DNA of 64,000 bases from Streptomyces sp. CHD11 (GCF_018638295.1 NZ_JABTTS010000009.1:137986-201985), one strand, 5' to 3'. Counted from the first letter of the stretch, positions 43,580 to 52,729 are shown. Translations and numbers: made by a program. Notes: a model not told the origin generated them from the sequence alone.

Positions 43580-46341
43580 CCGTCAAGGAGGGCCTTCCGG
43601 CTCCGAGCCACCTCTACACGTGGGTGGATGTCGACGAGTACTTCGCCAAGCTCGCAGCACGGGGTGAATGGGAGCCCTGGCTGCTCGAGGTCGATGCCTA
43701 CTGGGACAGTGTCGAATTCACCGTAGCCGAGGGCACCGACCCCGAAGCTGTGTGGACCTGGCTTGCCGAGCGGCTTGGCCCCCTGACTGTGGACGTGGGA
43801 CGTCAAGCGATTCTCTTGGAATCCCTTGAGGGCGAACGCAACGAGGATGCCCTTGCGGTCCACCTGCGCTCAGCGACAGAACTCACCGAGGTGACCAGGC
43901 AGCCCCGCTGGAGCGAGCGGCGTATCGTCCGGCAACTAGCAGAGGGCCTACCCGCGCCCCAGGCCGAGTCATTCCCACACGGTGTACGAATCTGCGCCTT
44001 TCACTCCTTCAAGGGTGGAGTCGGACGCACGCTGCACTGCGTCGCACTGGCCCGTGAGCTGGCTGAGCGGGGCGCCGACGCCGTAGGGGGAAGTCGCCGG
44101 GTGCTGCTGGTCGATGCTGACCTTGAGGCGCCAGGCATCAGCTGGATGGTCGCTGCTCAGGGAGGCCGACTCGATTTCGCACTGGACGACTTCCTCGCGC
44201 TGCTGCACGGCTCTACAGGCAACGACCGCGGCCGGGCCATCGCGATGGCCCGAAAGTTCCTTCTCAACCAAGAGCAGGACGGCATCATCGTCCTACCCAC
44301 CACCCGGGACACCATCCGGGTCGGGCCTCCCCGAATCCAGCCGGTGGACCTGCTCACCCACAACAAACCGCCGTACATCCTGACCGAGGCACTAGCGGAA
44401 CTGGCTCACTCCGTCGGGGCAGACACTGTTCTGATCGACCTGAGGGCCGGCACCAGCGAACTCAGCGCGCCAATCCTTCTCGACCCTCGAGTGCATCGGG
44501 TATTTGTAACCACTATCAGCGACCAGTCAGTCCAGGGCACAACGAATTTGCTGCACCACTTGGCTCACCGTGCCCCATCTCGGCGATCGACCGATCCAGC
44601 TTGTGCTGTGCTGCTCACTCAGTTTCAACAAAAGGAGCACAGCGCGGAGTTGTCCGAAGTGGCGGCAACTCTGATGGAGGCAGTCGCTCGAACCATCGCT
44701 TCGCCACACGATGCTTCTAGTGAGGGTGGTGATGTAACCACGGTCGACCGTGACGTGGCATCCGAGCCCTTCAGTAGCCCATTCCTTGCCCCCTTGCTTG
44801 CCCTTCCCCGAGGCTGGACTGACGTCTGCGAGAGAATCGAGCGAACCACGCTGCGATCCGTGGTGTCCGGACTGGCGGACGCCCTTAGCCCTCTCGGACT
44901 GACGGAATCGGAGTCTGCCCTGCCGGGACTTCGCGATGATCCTCAAGGTACCCGTGAGGCTCTGGCGAAACTGGCCCGAAGTCTCACGTATGCAGAGACG
45001 GCACGGGTCCAGGAAGACTTTCTGCCCACAGAAGCTCTCGTGAACCTGGTTTCTACCCACAGAACCGAGGCACCGGTCGAAATCATTGTCGGCGCCAAGG
45101 GGTCTGGAAAAACTTTTACATATCTCCGCATGTGCCGTCAGGGAACCTGGGATGCCTTCGCCAGAGCAGCCGAGGTGAATGGCGTTGAACTGCGCGCCCC
45201 ACTAGTGCCTGTTTTGGCTTCGCAGAATCTCGCCGACGAACTACGAGCTGAAGTCGAGGAAGTCCAGAAGGCTTCCGCCAACGAACTCACCGGAAACGAA
45301 CCAGCTAGTTTCTTGTCACTTCGCGATCTCGTCACTGATGCACTCGGCACTGACATGAACGAGGTGGGATGGCGTCGGGTGTGGTTGACGTGCTTGGCGC
45401 GAGCAGCTGGCTTGAGCGCCACGCCCGAGACCGCCGAGTCGGCACTCACCGACCTCGCTCGAAGCCAGCGAGCAATCTTCGTGATCGACGGACTCGAGGA
45501 CCTATTCCAGGACTTCAGCAGTAACCTCCAGCAGCAGCGCGCACTGAGGGCATTGCTCACCGGTTGCCCTGAATGGCTTCGCTCACTTCGCGGGCGCCCC
45601 TTGGGCCTGGTTGTATTCGTGCGGCGTGACCTCGTTTTGAACTCCGTACAACAAAACGCCCAGCAGTTCCTTGAACGGCATCGCGCCTACGAGCTCCGTT
45701 GGAACCGTACGGAAGCACTTCGCCTGGTGGCCTGGGTCGGCGAACGAGCCAGAGTTCTAGCCCCAGACGAGTCTGTAAGCATCCGCTCAGCTGGAACCAA
45801 AACTCTCTCTCGGCTTCTCGTCCAGATGTGGGGTCAGAAGCTCGGGTCAGATCGCTCTCGAGAAGCCCGATCCGAGGAATGGTTTCTCGCAGCCCTTTCC
45901 GATTTCAATCTGCAGGTTCAGGCGCGAGACATCGTCTATTTCCTGGCCGAGGCCGCCAGCGACTCAGCAGGCGACGAAAAGGCTGGACGCTGGTCAGATC
46001 GCCTACTGACCCCCTCAGCAATGCGCAGGGCACTGCCTCGCTCAAGCCGCGAGAAGATCTCCGCGATGGAGCAGGAAAACGTACCTGTCAGGACAGTTTT
46101 CAAGCACCTACAGGCATTGCCGGAGGAGATCCGCAAGGTGCCCTTCACACTCGAGTCCGTGGAGTTGGATTCCGTGCAGGCTCGCCTACTCGAGGCAAAT
46201 GGCGTCCTCTTCAGGGAGAACGACCAATACTGGATCCCTGAAATCTATCGATATGGACTCGGCTTTGGGGTCAGTAATGTTGGCCGCCCGAGGGTGGTAT
46301 CAATCACCAAGCTCATCCGCGATAGGGGCGACGTAATCTGA
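43576..46341 (+). CDS. Double P-loop NTPase with a KGGVGRT MinD-like domain (candidate conflict/defence NTPase)
   Basis: 921 residues. The GTG shares GTGA with the previous stop and has GAAGGGAG eight bases upstream. Residues 1-130 are an unrecognised domain. A MinD/ParA-like domain follows, with Walker A HSFKGGVGRT (143-152), where Arg replaces the usual Lys/Ser, and a Walker B-like VLLVDADLEAPG (176-187). A second, STAND/AAA-like NTPase has Walker A VGAKGSGKT (505-513), Walker B AIFVIDGLED (633-642) and VVFVRRDL (679-686). About 730-921 is helical, with no TPR or nuclease motif seen. KGGVGR-type ATPases occur in actinobacterial conflict systems such as FxSxx-COOH. Codon use is clearly less GC-rich than in neighbours, suggesting transfer. 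Confidence 0.85.
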   Translation: MTVKEGLPAPSHLYTWVDVDEYFAKLAARGEWEPWLLEVDAYWDSVEFTVAEGTDPEAVWTWLAERLGPLTVDVGRQAILLESLEGERNEDALAVHLRSATELTEVTRQPRWSERRIVRQLAEGLPAPQAESFPHGVRICAFHSFKGGVGRTLHCVALARELAERGADAVGGSRRVLLVDADLEAPGISWMVAAQGGRLDFALDDFLALLHGSTGNDRGRAIAMARKFLLNQEQDGIIVLPTTRDTIRVGPPRIQPVDLLTHNKPPYILTEALAELAHSVGADTVLIDLRAGTSELSAPILLDPRVHRVFVTTISDQSVQGTTNLLHHLAHRAPSRRSTDPACAVLLTQFQQKEHSAELSEVAATLMEAVARTIASPHDASSEGGDVTTVDRDVASEPFSSPFLAPLLALPRGWTDVCERIERTTLRSVVSGLADALSPLGLTESESALPGLRDDPQGTREALAKLARSLTYAETARVQEDFLPTEALVNLVSTHRTEAPVEIIVGAKGSGKTFTYLRMCRQGTWDAFARAAEVNGVELRAPLVPVLASQNLADELRAEVEEVQKASANELTGNEPASFLSLRDLVTDALGTDMNEVGWRRVWLTCLARAAGLSATPETAESALTDLARSQRAIFVIDGLEDLFQDFSSNLQQQRALRALLTGCPEWLRSLRGRPLGLVVFVRRDLVLNSVQQNAQQFLERHRAYELRWNRTEALRLVAWVGERARVLAPDESVSIRSAGTKTLSRLLVQMWGQKLGSDRSREARSEEWFLAALSDFNLQVQARDIVYFLAEAASDSAGDEKAGRWSDRLLTPSAMRRALPRSSREKISAMEQENVPVRTVFKHLQALPEEIRKVPFTLESVELDSVQARLLEANGVLFRENDQYWIPEIYRYGLGFGVSNVGRPRVVSITKLIRDRGDVI

Positions 46342-46436
46342 ATCGAGTCCGCCGGTGAACCGGACACTACCCGTGCTTCTACCTGGTCTGTCTGGACACC
46401 CAGCTGGCCAACGTGATCCGGTGGGCAACGTGATGC

Positions 46437-46940
46437 TCACGCGGTTTGCCAGCCGTCCAGGGAGACGTCCGCGCCGCTGGCCAGGTAGTGATGCAGGGCA
46501 CTGGCCGTGGTGTCGACGAAGGCTTCGGGGATAGCGCTAGCGTCGACCCAGCGGACCTGGGAGTGCTTGCGGGGTTCGCGGTTTTCGGGTTCGCCGGTCC
46601 ACTCGTGGGCGGCGAACACGACCGTGAGGAAGCCGTTGGGGGCTTCGACGCCCCAGGCCCCGTGGATGATGTGGGCGACCTTGAGGGACGCGGGCTTCAC
46701 CGTGAGGCCCGTCTCCTCGTACAGCTCGCGGACGGCCGTCTCGGTGATCGGTTCGCCCGGCTCGCTCTTGCCGACGGGGAGGTCCCACATGCCCTGGGCG
46801 AACTTGGCGTTTTCGCTGCGCTGGAGGAGGACGACGCGGTTGGTGGCCTTGTCGTGGACTATGACGGCGGCGACCAGCAGGGTCATCGATTCGAGCGCCG
46901 GCTTGAGGGCTCGGGAGTGGTCGTCGGTCTGCTGGGCCAC
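46437..46940 (-). CDS. Nudix hydrolase linked to the HTH-TPR regulator
   Basis: 167 residues from a GTG with AAGGGA five bases upstream; an ATG at 46973 is possible but has no ribosome site. The Nudix box is complete (GKSEPGEPITETAVRELYEETGL). LLVAAVIVHDKATNRVVLLQR and VRWVDASAIPEAFVDTTASA are typical of Nudix proteins acting on nucleotides. It lies directly after the HTH-TPR regulator gene, so the two are translated from one message. The substrate is unknown. Confidence 0.88.
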   Translation of the reverse strand: MAQQTDDHSRALKPALESMTLLVAAVIVHDKATNRVVLLQRSENAKFAQGMWDLPVGKSEPGEPITETAVRELYEETGLTVKPASLKVAHIIHGAWGVEAPNGFLTVVFAAHEWTGEPENREPRKHSQVRWVDASAIPEAFVDTTASALHHYLASGADVSLDGWQTA

Positions 46941-46974
46941 GGTGTTCCCTTCGTCGGGCGGGTCGTTGGGCATG

Positions 46975-48342
46975 TTAGGCGAGGGCTTCGCGTGCACGGC
47001 GGGCGAGATCGGCGGCGCCGGGCACCTTGCGTCGCTGGTAGACCGCGAGGATGGAGCGGATCGAGGAGATGGCCTTGGAGGTCCGATCGGAGGTCATGCC
47101 CTCCATTAGCACCAGGGCCTGGGTCCAGGCGGCGACAGCTTCGTCGGCGCGGGCCTGTGCGGCGAGGCTGTCGCCGAGGTCGGCGTGGGTGAGGGCGTGG
47201 ACGCGCTTGTACTTCGCAGGGTCCCAGCGGGTGAGGGCGTCGCGGTGCTGCTGCTCGGTACCGATGTGGTCGGCGAGGTCGGTAAGGGTGCGGGCGGTGT
47301 GGCTGGCCACGGTGCCAGCGGCGGGGCCGCTGACGCGGGAGTAGCTGGGCTGGGGGCCGTCGTCGCGGAGGAGGGCGCCCTCGGCGGCGAGCAGCGCGCG
47401 TGCGGCCGACGGGTTCTCGTCGGTGGCGGCGTAGGCGCGGGCGTGGGCGATGTGGAGGAGGGCCTCGGTCTGGCCGTCGACGTGGCCGAGACCTGTGCGT
47501 AGGGCGCCTTCGACGAGGTCGACGCAGTGGTGGGGCTGCTTGAGGCTCAGGGCCTGGTGGGCGAGGGCGCGCATCATCCAGGCGGCGTGGCCGTGGGGGT
47601 CGGCTTCGCAGGCGAGCTTGTAGCCGACCTGGTAGTAGCGCTGGGCGGCGCCTTCCTGGCCGAGGTCGTGGTGCTTCCACCCTGCGAGGTAGGCGAGTTC
47701 GGCGACGGCGCCGAAGGCGGCGCGGCGTAAGGCTTCGTTGGGAAAGCGTCCACGCAGCATGGGGGCGGCGGTGTCGGCGAGGTACGCGGTGACGGTGGTC
47801 AGTCCGTGCCCGCCGCCGAGGCGTTCGTCGGCGGCGCTGAAGGCCGCGGTGATCTGGCGTACGACGTCCACGTCCTCCGCCCCGATTAGGGAAGTGCCGG
47901 TGCGGGCGCGGAGCATGCGGGTGGTGGCTTCGTGGTCGTATCCGAGCGGCATGGCGACGCCGGCGGTGGTGAAGGCTGCGATGGCGAGGAAGCGGCGGCG
48001 CTCGACGTCGGCGCGGCCCAGGTCGGTGGCGGCGAGGACGGGGTCGGATTCCGCCGTCTCTTCGTCGTCACCGGCCTGGAGGTCGATCTCGGTCTGGGTG
48101 ACCGTGCGCCCCGCTCGGCGGGACAGCGCCTCGGCCAGGTACTGCCCTACCCGGCCGGACGGGGCGCGGGTGCCGTTCACCCAATGCGAGATGGCCGACT
48201 TGTTGGTCTGGAGGATCTCGCCGTTCTCGGCGGCGATGCGCCGCACGTCTCTGGCGAGGGCCTCGTAAGTGCAGTCGACCGCCGCTATGACGTCGCGCAG
48301 GCGGTAGTTGGGTTCTCTCTGCGCCGCCACGACCGCCTCCAC
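46975..48342 (-). CDS. XRE-type HTH regulator with TPR-like helical domain
   Basis: 455 residues. An N-terminal helix-turn-helix of an unusual XRE form (residues about 12-70: LRDVIAAVDCTYEALARDVR, TNKSAISHWVNGTRAPSG) is followed by a short hydrophobic stretch (FLAIAAFTTAGVAMPLG). About 280 residues of TPR-like helix pairs come next (AAFGAVAELAYLAGWKHHDLGQ, AALRTGLGHVDGQTEALLHIAH). Proteins of this build regulate nearby genes, perhaps sensing a peptide or partner protein. The start is a GTG at 48342. It is divergent from the five-gene cluster beginning at 48554, and a tandem repeat lies ten bases before its start. Confidence 0.85.
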   Translation of the reverse strand: MEAVVAAQREPNYRLRDVIAAVDCTYEALARDVRRIAAENGEILQTNKSAISHWVNGTRAPSGRVGQYLAEALSRRAGRTVTQTEIDLQAGDDEETAESDPVLAATDLGRADVERRRFLAIAAFTTAGVAMPLGYDHEATTRMLRARTGTSLIGAEDVDVVRQITAAFSAADERLGGGHGLTTVTAYLADTAAPMLRGRFPNEALRRAAFGAVAELAYLAGWKHHDLGQEGAAQRYYQVGYKLACEADPHGHAAWMMRALAHQALSLKQPHHCVDLVEGALRTGLGHVDGQTEALLHIAHARAYAATDENPSAARALLAAEGALLRDDGPQPSYSRVSGPAAGTVASHTARTLTDLADHIGTEQQHRDALTRWDPAKYKRVHALTHADLGDSLAAQARADEAVAAWTQALVLMEGMTSDRTSKAISSIRSILAVYQRRKVPGAADLARRAREALA

Positions 48343-48351
48343 CCTGGAGCT

Positions 48352-48369
48352 GTAAACCGCGTATACCGC
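48352..48369. repeat. Tandem nine-base repeat before the HTH-TPR regulator
   Basis: GTAAACCGC (48352-48360) is followed at once by GTATACCGC (48361-48369), differing at one base; the second contains the palindrome GTATAC. It lies ten bases before the regulator start and is a plausible operator for self-regulation and for the divergent cluster. Confidence 0.5.
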
Positions 48370-48553
48370 TTCAACTGCCTTCCACCGTACCCACTGAGCG
48401 TGACCACGGGTTCACTTATCAGCAGCCGCCCGGAACGGCGTGACCGTAATCCAGGCTCCCCCTTGGTCCGGGCGGCACCCCGAAGTTTTGTACGCCCACA
48501 CCGGGCTCGGGCATTCCTGTGCCCGCGTCCGGCCAATCAGAGACGGAGACACG

Positions 48554-49303
48554 GTGACCACCATCGACACCACGGCCATCACGGTCGAGCTGCCCGAGGC
48601 GTTCGACCCGCGCTGGAGCCGCCTGCCCGGCATCCAGGTCGACGGCCGGCGCATCACCATCGACCCGGCCGAGTACTTCTTCCGCTTCGAGTCGAACACC
48701 TGGCTCGTCGCCGACTGGGAACTGGTCAAGTCCCAGCTCCTGGACGTGGACGAGACGACCGAGAGCGCGGTCGAGCAGCTCGCGCTCGACTTCATCAAGC
48801 AGCACAGCGAGTCCACGTCCGACGCGGCCCGCGTCCTGGCCGCCGCGTACGAGGTGTACGCGTACCTCTTCCGCGAGGAGCACCTGGCCGGCCTCGGCCT
48901 GCCGCAGATCACCGCCGACCACCTGCGGATGCTCCGCGAGGCGGCCACGCTCATGGCGCTCAACAAGGTCGAGCTGGACGGGCACATCTCCAACGTCGGC
49001 CCGTGCTGGTTCTTCCCCGCCGCCACCTCCGTCGTCTTCGACCTGGATGACGAGATGGGCGGGATGCTCGACGAGGTCTACCACGGCGGCTGGTTCAACG
49101 AGCACCGCCGGATCGAGTCCATCAAGGCCCACGCCGCGCTCGGCGGCCGGCTCGTGCACGGCTGCCAGTCCGTGCCGGACCAGTCCGGCGGCGTGGTCGC
49201 GCCCTACGGTGCCTCGATGGCGAACTTCCGCGACGACCTCGCCGCGCTCAAGGCCGGCTGGATCGAGCAGGTCTACGCCCACCGCGTGAACCCCGCCGCC
49301 TAA
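48554..49303 (+). CDS. Unrecognised protein, first gene of the APH/methyltransferase/HAD cluster
   Basis: 249 residues from a GTG with GGAG five bases upstream. No family was recognised. It is soluble and acidic. The first 100 residues include RWSRLPGIQVDGRRITIDPA and WLVADWELVKSQLLDVDE; the middle has ISNVGPCWFFPAATSVVFDLDDEMGGMLDE; the C-terminus has HGCQSVPDQSGGVVAPYGAS. The Cys and the Trp-Phe-Phe stretch could line a pocket. It lies 79 bases before the APH-fold gene and heads what looks like one operon of five genes. Confidence 0.75.
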   Translation: MTTIDTTAITVELPEAFDPRWSRLPGIQVDGRRITIDPAEYFFRFESNTWLVADWELVKSQLLDVDETTESAVEQLALDFIKQHSESTSDAARVLAAAYEVYAYLFREEHLAGLGLPQITADHLRMLREAATLMALNKVELDGHISNVGPCWFFPAATSVVFDLDDEMGGMLDEVYHGGWFNEHRRIESIKAHAALGGRLVHGCQSVPDQSGGVVAPYGASMANFRDDLAALKAGWIEQVYAHRVNPAA

Positions 49304-49382
49304 CCCCACCCGATCAGGCTCCGGGGCGGGCCGGCATCCCTCGCCCGCCCCGGACGCCACCATCCCTCCCCGGAGCCCTCCT

Positions 49383-50294
49383 GTGACCACGAACCCCAGC
49401 GCCGAACTCCTCGACAACCTGCTCACCGCGACCGGCCAGACCACCGCCGTACGGGAGGAGGTGCGCGTGTGGTCCATGTCCGGCGTCGAGCGCGTGGCCT
49501 TCCCCGACGGCTCCACGGCCATCTTGAAGTACGCCAAGAAGCCCTTCGACAGCGAGGACCAGGCCCTCCGCCTGGCCCACACCCTCGGCGTACCCGTCCC
49601 CCAGGTCCACGCCTCCGCCGTCCTGGACGGCTGGCTTGGCATGCTCGTAGAGGACCTCGGGATGTCCGTCCGCGAGGCCGACGACCTCGACGGCGTCGCC
49701 GCGGCCGTGATCCTGCACGGCACCCGTACGGCTCCGCCCTTGCCCGTCCTCGACCAGGACCGGCTGCGGACGCTCCCGGCCCGGGCGCTGGAACATCTCG
49801 AACGGCTGCGCAAGGCCGACCGGTGGCAGGATGCCGACGACGTCGAGGACGCGCTCGACCGGATCGCCCAGGCCGCCGAGGCTCGCTCAGCCGGAGCGAC
49901 GCTGGAGCCGTTCGGATGGGTGCACTCCGAGTTCCATCCCACCAGCCTCCACATCGGCGAGCGCGGCTGGCGGCTGCTCGACTTCGCCCGCGCCTTCACC
50001 GGCCCCGGCCTGCTCGACCTCGCCAGCTGGCATGGCACCATCGAGCCCCCGCACCCCGTGCGCCTGCGCGTCTTCCTGGAGCAGTACGTCACCGCCGGCG
50101 GCACCCCCGACGCCCTCGCCCCGCGCGGCGGACTGACCGCCGAGAACTGGGCCCTGGGCTGGCACCGCATGTGGGCCGTCGAGTGGTTCATGGAGCAGTC
50201 CATCCGCTGGATCAACGACCCGGCCACCGACCCCGCCTACATCAAGGCCGTCCGCCGCCACCTCACCGACGTCCTCCACCTCCTGGAGATCTGA
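49383..50294 (+). CDS. APH-fold protein with altered catalytic loop
   Basis: 303 residues of the aminoglycoside phosphotransferase/choline kinase fold. The N-lobe has a Lys-bearing strand (STAILKYAKKP) and a hinge near LGMLVEDLGMSV. The catalytic loop reads WVHSEFHPTSLHI where active enzymes have HGDLHPGNVLV, so the catalytic Asp is Glu and the metal-binding Asn is Ser. The next motif, LLDFARAF, keeps the Asp of the DFG-like site. It may be a weak kinase, a nucleotide binder or a dead one. It starts with GTG (GGAG seven bases upstream) and ends one base before the methyltransferase gene. Confidence 0.82.
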   Translation: MTTNPSAELLDNLLTATGQTTAVREEVRVWSMSGVERVAFPDGSTAILKYAKKPFDSEDQALRLAHTLGVPVPQVHASAVLDGWLGMLVEDLGMSVREADDLDGVAAAVILHGTRTAPPLPVLDQDRLRTLPARALEHLERLRKADRWQDADDVEDALDRIAQAAEARSAGATLEPFGWVHSEFHPTSLHIGERGWRLLDFARAFTGPGLLDLASWHGTIEPPHPVRLRVFLEQYVTAGGTPDALAPRGGLTAENWALGWHRMWAVEWFMEQSIRWINDPATDPAYIKAVRRHLTDVLHLLEI

Positions 50295-50295
50295 C

Positions 50296-50988
50296 GTGCT
50301 CGCCCAGGCATCCCCCTGGCACGCCCACGCCCTCCAGCGCACCGCCGCCGGACTCGCCGAACCCCTGCCCGTGCCTGCCCGGATGGAATGGACCACGAGA
50401 CCCGGCCAAGGGCCCGGCGCCGACGTCCTCGGCCCCGACCTGCGCGGCAAGCGACTCCTGGAACTCGGCTGCGGCCCCGGCCACAACGCCGCCCACCTCG
50501 CCACCCGCCACGGCGCCCACGTCACGGGCGTCGACCTGGTCGGCCTCCAGGTCCGCCGCGCCCGCTCTCACTACGGACGGCTGAACAACCTCACCTTCGT
50601 CGCCGGCCACGCCCTGCACTACCTGCACGCCTCCGACGAGCAGTTCGACGCGATCTACTCCGTCTTCGGCGCCGTCGGCCTCGTCGCCCCCGAGCTCCTG
50701 CTCCCGGCCATTGCCCAGCGCCTCACGCCCGGCCGGGTGCTCGCCTTCTCCGTCCCCCACCCGCAGCGTGGCGGCCGAAGCCCCTCGGGTGACGACCGGC
50801 CTCGTCGCGACCACGTCACTCTTCCCGATCGCACCCGCCTACCTATCGCCCGCTGGGAGTTCTCCACGGACCGGTGGGAGAAGCACCTCAACCAGGCGGG
50901 CTTCTGGCTCACCTCAGCCCAGGAGTTCCACCACCCCCGCATGGGCCACTGGCCCACCACCCTGCTGATCCGCGCCCGCAAGCTCTGA
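50296..50988 (+). CDS. Class I SAM-dependent methyltransferase
   Basis: 230 residues. The SAM site is LLELGCGPGHNAAHLA (motif I), then VTGVDLVGLQVRRAR, FVAGHALHYL (motif II) and FDAIYSVFGAVGLV, followed by RLTPGRVLAFSVPHP. The C-terminal third has EKHLNQAGFWLTSAQEF, usual for small-molecule methyltransferases. The acceptor is unknown. One base separates it from the APH-fold gene, so the products very likely act in one pathway. Confidence 0.9.
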   Translation: MLAQASPWHAHALQRTAAGLAEPLPVPARMEWTTRPGQGPGADVLGPDLRGKRLLELGCGPGHNAAHLATRHGAHVTGVDLVGLQVRRARSHYGRLNNLTFVAGHALHYLHASDEQFDAIYSVFGAVGLVAPELLLPAIAQRLTPGRVLAFSVPHPQRGGRSPSGDDRPRRDHVTLPDRTRLPIARWEFSTDRWEKHLNQAGFWLTSAQEFHHPRMGHWPTTLLIRARKL

Positions 50989-51023
50989 CCAGCCATTCGC
51001 CCTGGCTTCCCCGGGAGGAACCG

Positions 51024-51569
51024 ATGCGCCCGCCCTACCTGCTCCTCGACATCGACGGCGTCCTCATACCCTTCCCCAACGCGGATGGCTCGACCCCGGC
51101 CACCCACGCCCGTCACGACGTCGTCCCTGCCGGCCGCAGCGCCGACAACCCGGTCACCGTCTGGCTCAACCCCGATTACGGCCGCCTTCTCATGGACGTG
51201 ATCCGCACCGGCCTGGTCACCCCAGTCTGGTGCACCAGCTGGCGGCAGGACGCCACCACCCTCATCGGGCCCCTCCTGGGCCTCCCGACGCTGCCGTACG
51301 TCGATCTCCCGCGTCCGCAGATCACCACCAGCCACCCCAACGGCTATCTCTGGAAGCGCGACCACGTCGACGCATGGCTCGGCGACGCCCCCACCGTCTG
51401 GATCGACGACGACTTCACCGGCCTCGACCACGCCTGGGCCGCAGAGCGCACTGTCAAGGGAGCGCCAACTCTTCTCGTTCAGCCCGACCCTCACCACGGG
51501 CTGCAGCCCGAGCACCTGACCGAGCTCATGACGTGGGTCTCGCAGTTGCCCGCAGCCCGCACTGTCTGA
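51024..51569 (+). CDS. HAD-superfamily protein (possible HAD_SAK type)
   Basis: 181 residues. Motif I is [12 protein letters not shown], with Asp9 and Asp11. Motif II is WCTSWRQDA, and motif IV is [10 protein letters not shown]. The short cap-less layout and the motif II context resemble the HAD domains found in Swiss-army-knife RNA repair proteins, which would make a polynucleotide phosphatase possible; this is from pattern only. GGGAGGAA lies three bases before the ATG. It follows the methyltransferase by 35 bases. Confidence 0.87.
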   Translation: MRPPYLLLDIDGVLIPFPNADGSTPATHARHDVVPAGRSADNPVTVWLNPDYGRLLMDVIRTGLVTPVWCTSWRQDATTLIGPLLGLPTLPYVDLPRPQITTSHPNGYLWKRDHVDAWLGDAPTVWIDDDFTGLDHAWAAERTVKGAPTLLVQPDPHHGLQPEHLTELMTWVSQLPAARTV

Positions 51570-51626
51570 CGGCTGGTACGGGGGACACTGGCCTCGGACA
51601 TGCCGCATGGCCCGCGAGGAGAGTTC

Positions 51627-51956
51627 ATGACGCACAGGGGTCGACCTCGAGTTCATCTACTCACAGGGGGCCCAGCCTGGGAAGAACGGCGATCTGCGGC
51701 ACAGCCGACGCCACGGAAGAAGTTGCCGAAGAAACAGCGAGCCGCCCTCAAGCAGTTGGATGCGAGCCTCCTCGGCCTGAAGGTTGCCCTGAGGCACCGG
51801 CAGCTCGACTTGGCTCGCCAGCTGAGAAGTGCAGCTTGGGACCAGGTTGACCTTCTACCTGCTCACCTGACGCATGAGCAGCGCCGGGAGCTCTTCCAGG
51901 CAAAGCTCGCGATCCACGCGCTTGCCCGACACGCGGACGGTCAGCGCCACTCCTGA
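51627..51956 (+). CDS. Small basic helical protein
   Basis: 109 residues, with GGAGAG before the ATG. A basic N-terminal half ([20 protein letters not shown]) is followed by one long helical region ([36 protein letters not shown]). It could bind nucleic acid. It is 57 bases after the HAD gene and may be the last gene of the cluster, or independent. No family was recognised and the coding call is only moderate. Confidence 0.55.
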   Translation: MTHRGRPRVHLLTGGPAWEERRSAAQPTPRKKLPKKQRAALKQLDASLLGLKVALRHRQLDLARQLRSAAWDQVDLLPAHLTHEQRRELFQAKLAIHALARHADGQRHS

Positions 51957-52189
51957 CAGGACTATGCGGCAGCGCCCCGCCCGAGGGGTCAGAGGCGGGG
52001 CGTAAAGGGGCCGGAACGACATGCCGGCATGGCCCGGGCGTATCTGCTCCCGTGATCAGCTATTGAAACCAACGGCGACTTCGTGGGTCATTGCCTCGTC
52101 GGGCCGGCCTTCACCGTGTCGACGGGCCGTTCAGGCTACCTGCAGCGTCCGCCCAGAGGGGAGCGATTGACACGCCGGCGTGGTGGCGC

Positions 52190-52729
52190 CTACCCGAGGG
52201 CAGCGGCAGCGGCCTTGTAGTCGGCGGCCTGGGTCGGGGTGAGGTAGTGGCTGACGCGGATGAGTACGGTGCCGCTGACGAAGTCGTACTCGGCGAGCAT
52301 GGGCATGCCCTTGGTGACGTTCTGGATGTAGTCGGCACGGGCCTGGGCGTCGGCTGCGCTCGCGAAGACCTCGATCGCTCCGCCGAGCCCGATGCTGCCA
52401 GGCTCCGCGCCGGCGACGTCGTCGACCTCGATGCGGGAGTCCGTGAACGTGACCTTGCTGGTGTACTGGTTGGGGCGGCCGAGGAGATGGTTCGGGTCGT
52501 TGTCCTCGGTGACAACGCCCGAGAGCTTGGCGGACGCGACCTTGCCGGAAAGGGCCTTGAAGGCGCCGCTGGCGGTGAGCTCCTTCGCTGCCGGCTTGGT
52601 CGGGACGCCAGCGGTTGCAGTGGTGGCGTTCTTCGGCTGGTCGTTCTTCTGATCACTCCCTGACCCGCATGCCGTCGTGGCCGCGAAGACGATGACGAGG
52701 GCGGCAGCGGACAGGGCGGGCTTACGCAT
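52190..52729 (-). CDS. Small lipoprotein of unknown function
   Basis: 179 residues. GGAG five bases before the ATG sets the start. The signal peptide ends TTAC, giving a lipidated Cys21, and a Gln/Asn/Thr linker follows. The mature domain has FKALSGKVASAKLSGVVTED, SKVTFTDSRIEVDDVAGAEP and FASAADAQARADYIQNVTKG, with a repeated strand-helix plan. No transporter genes are beside it. No family was recognised; it probably binds something at the membrane surface. Confidence 0.85.
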   Translation of the reverse strand: MRKPALSAAALVIVFAATTACGSGSDQKNDQPKNATTATAGVPTKPAAKELTASGAFKALSGKVASAKLSGVVTEDNDPNHLLGRPNQYTSKVTFTDSRIEVDDVAGAEPGSIGLGGAIEVFASAADAQARADYIQNVTKGMPMLAEYDFVSGTVLIRVSHYLTPTQAADYKAAAAALG

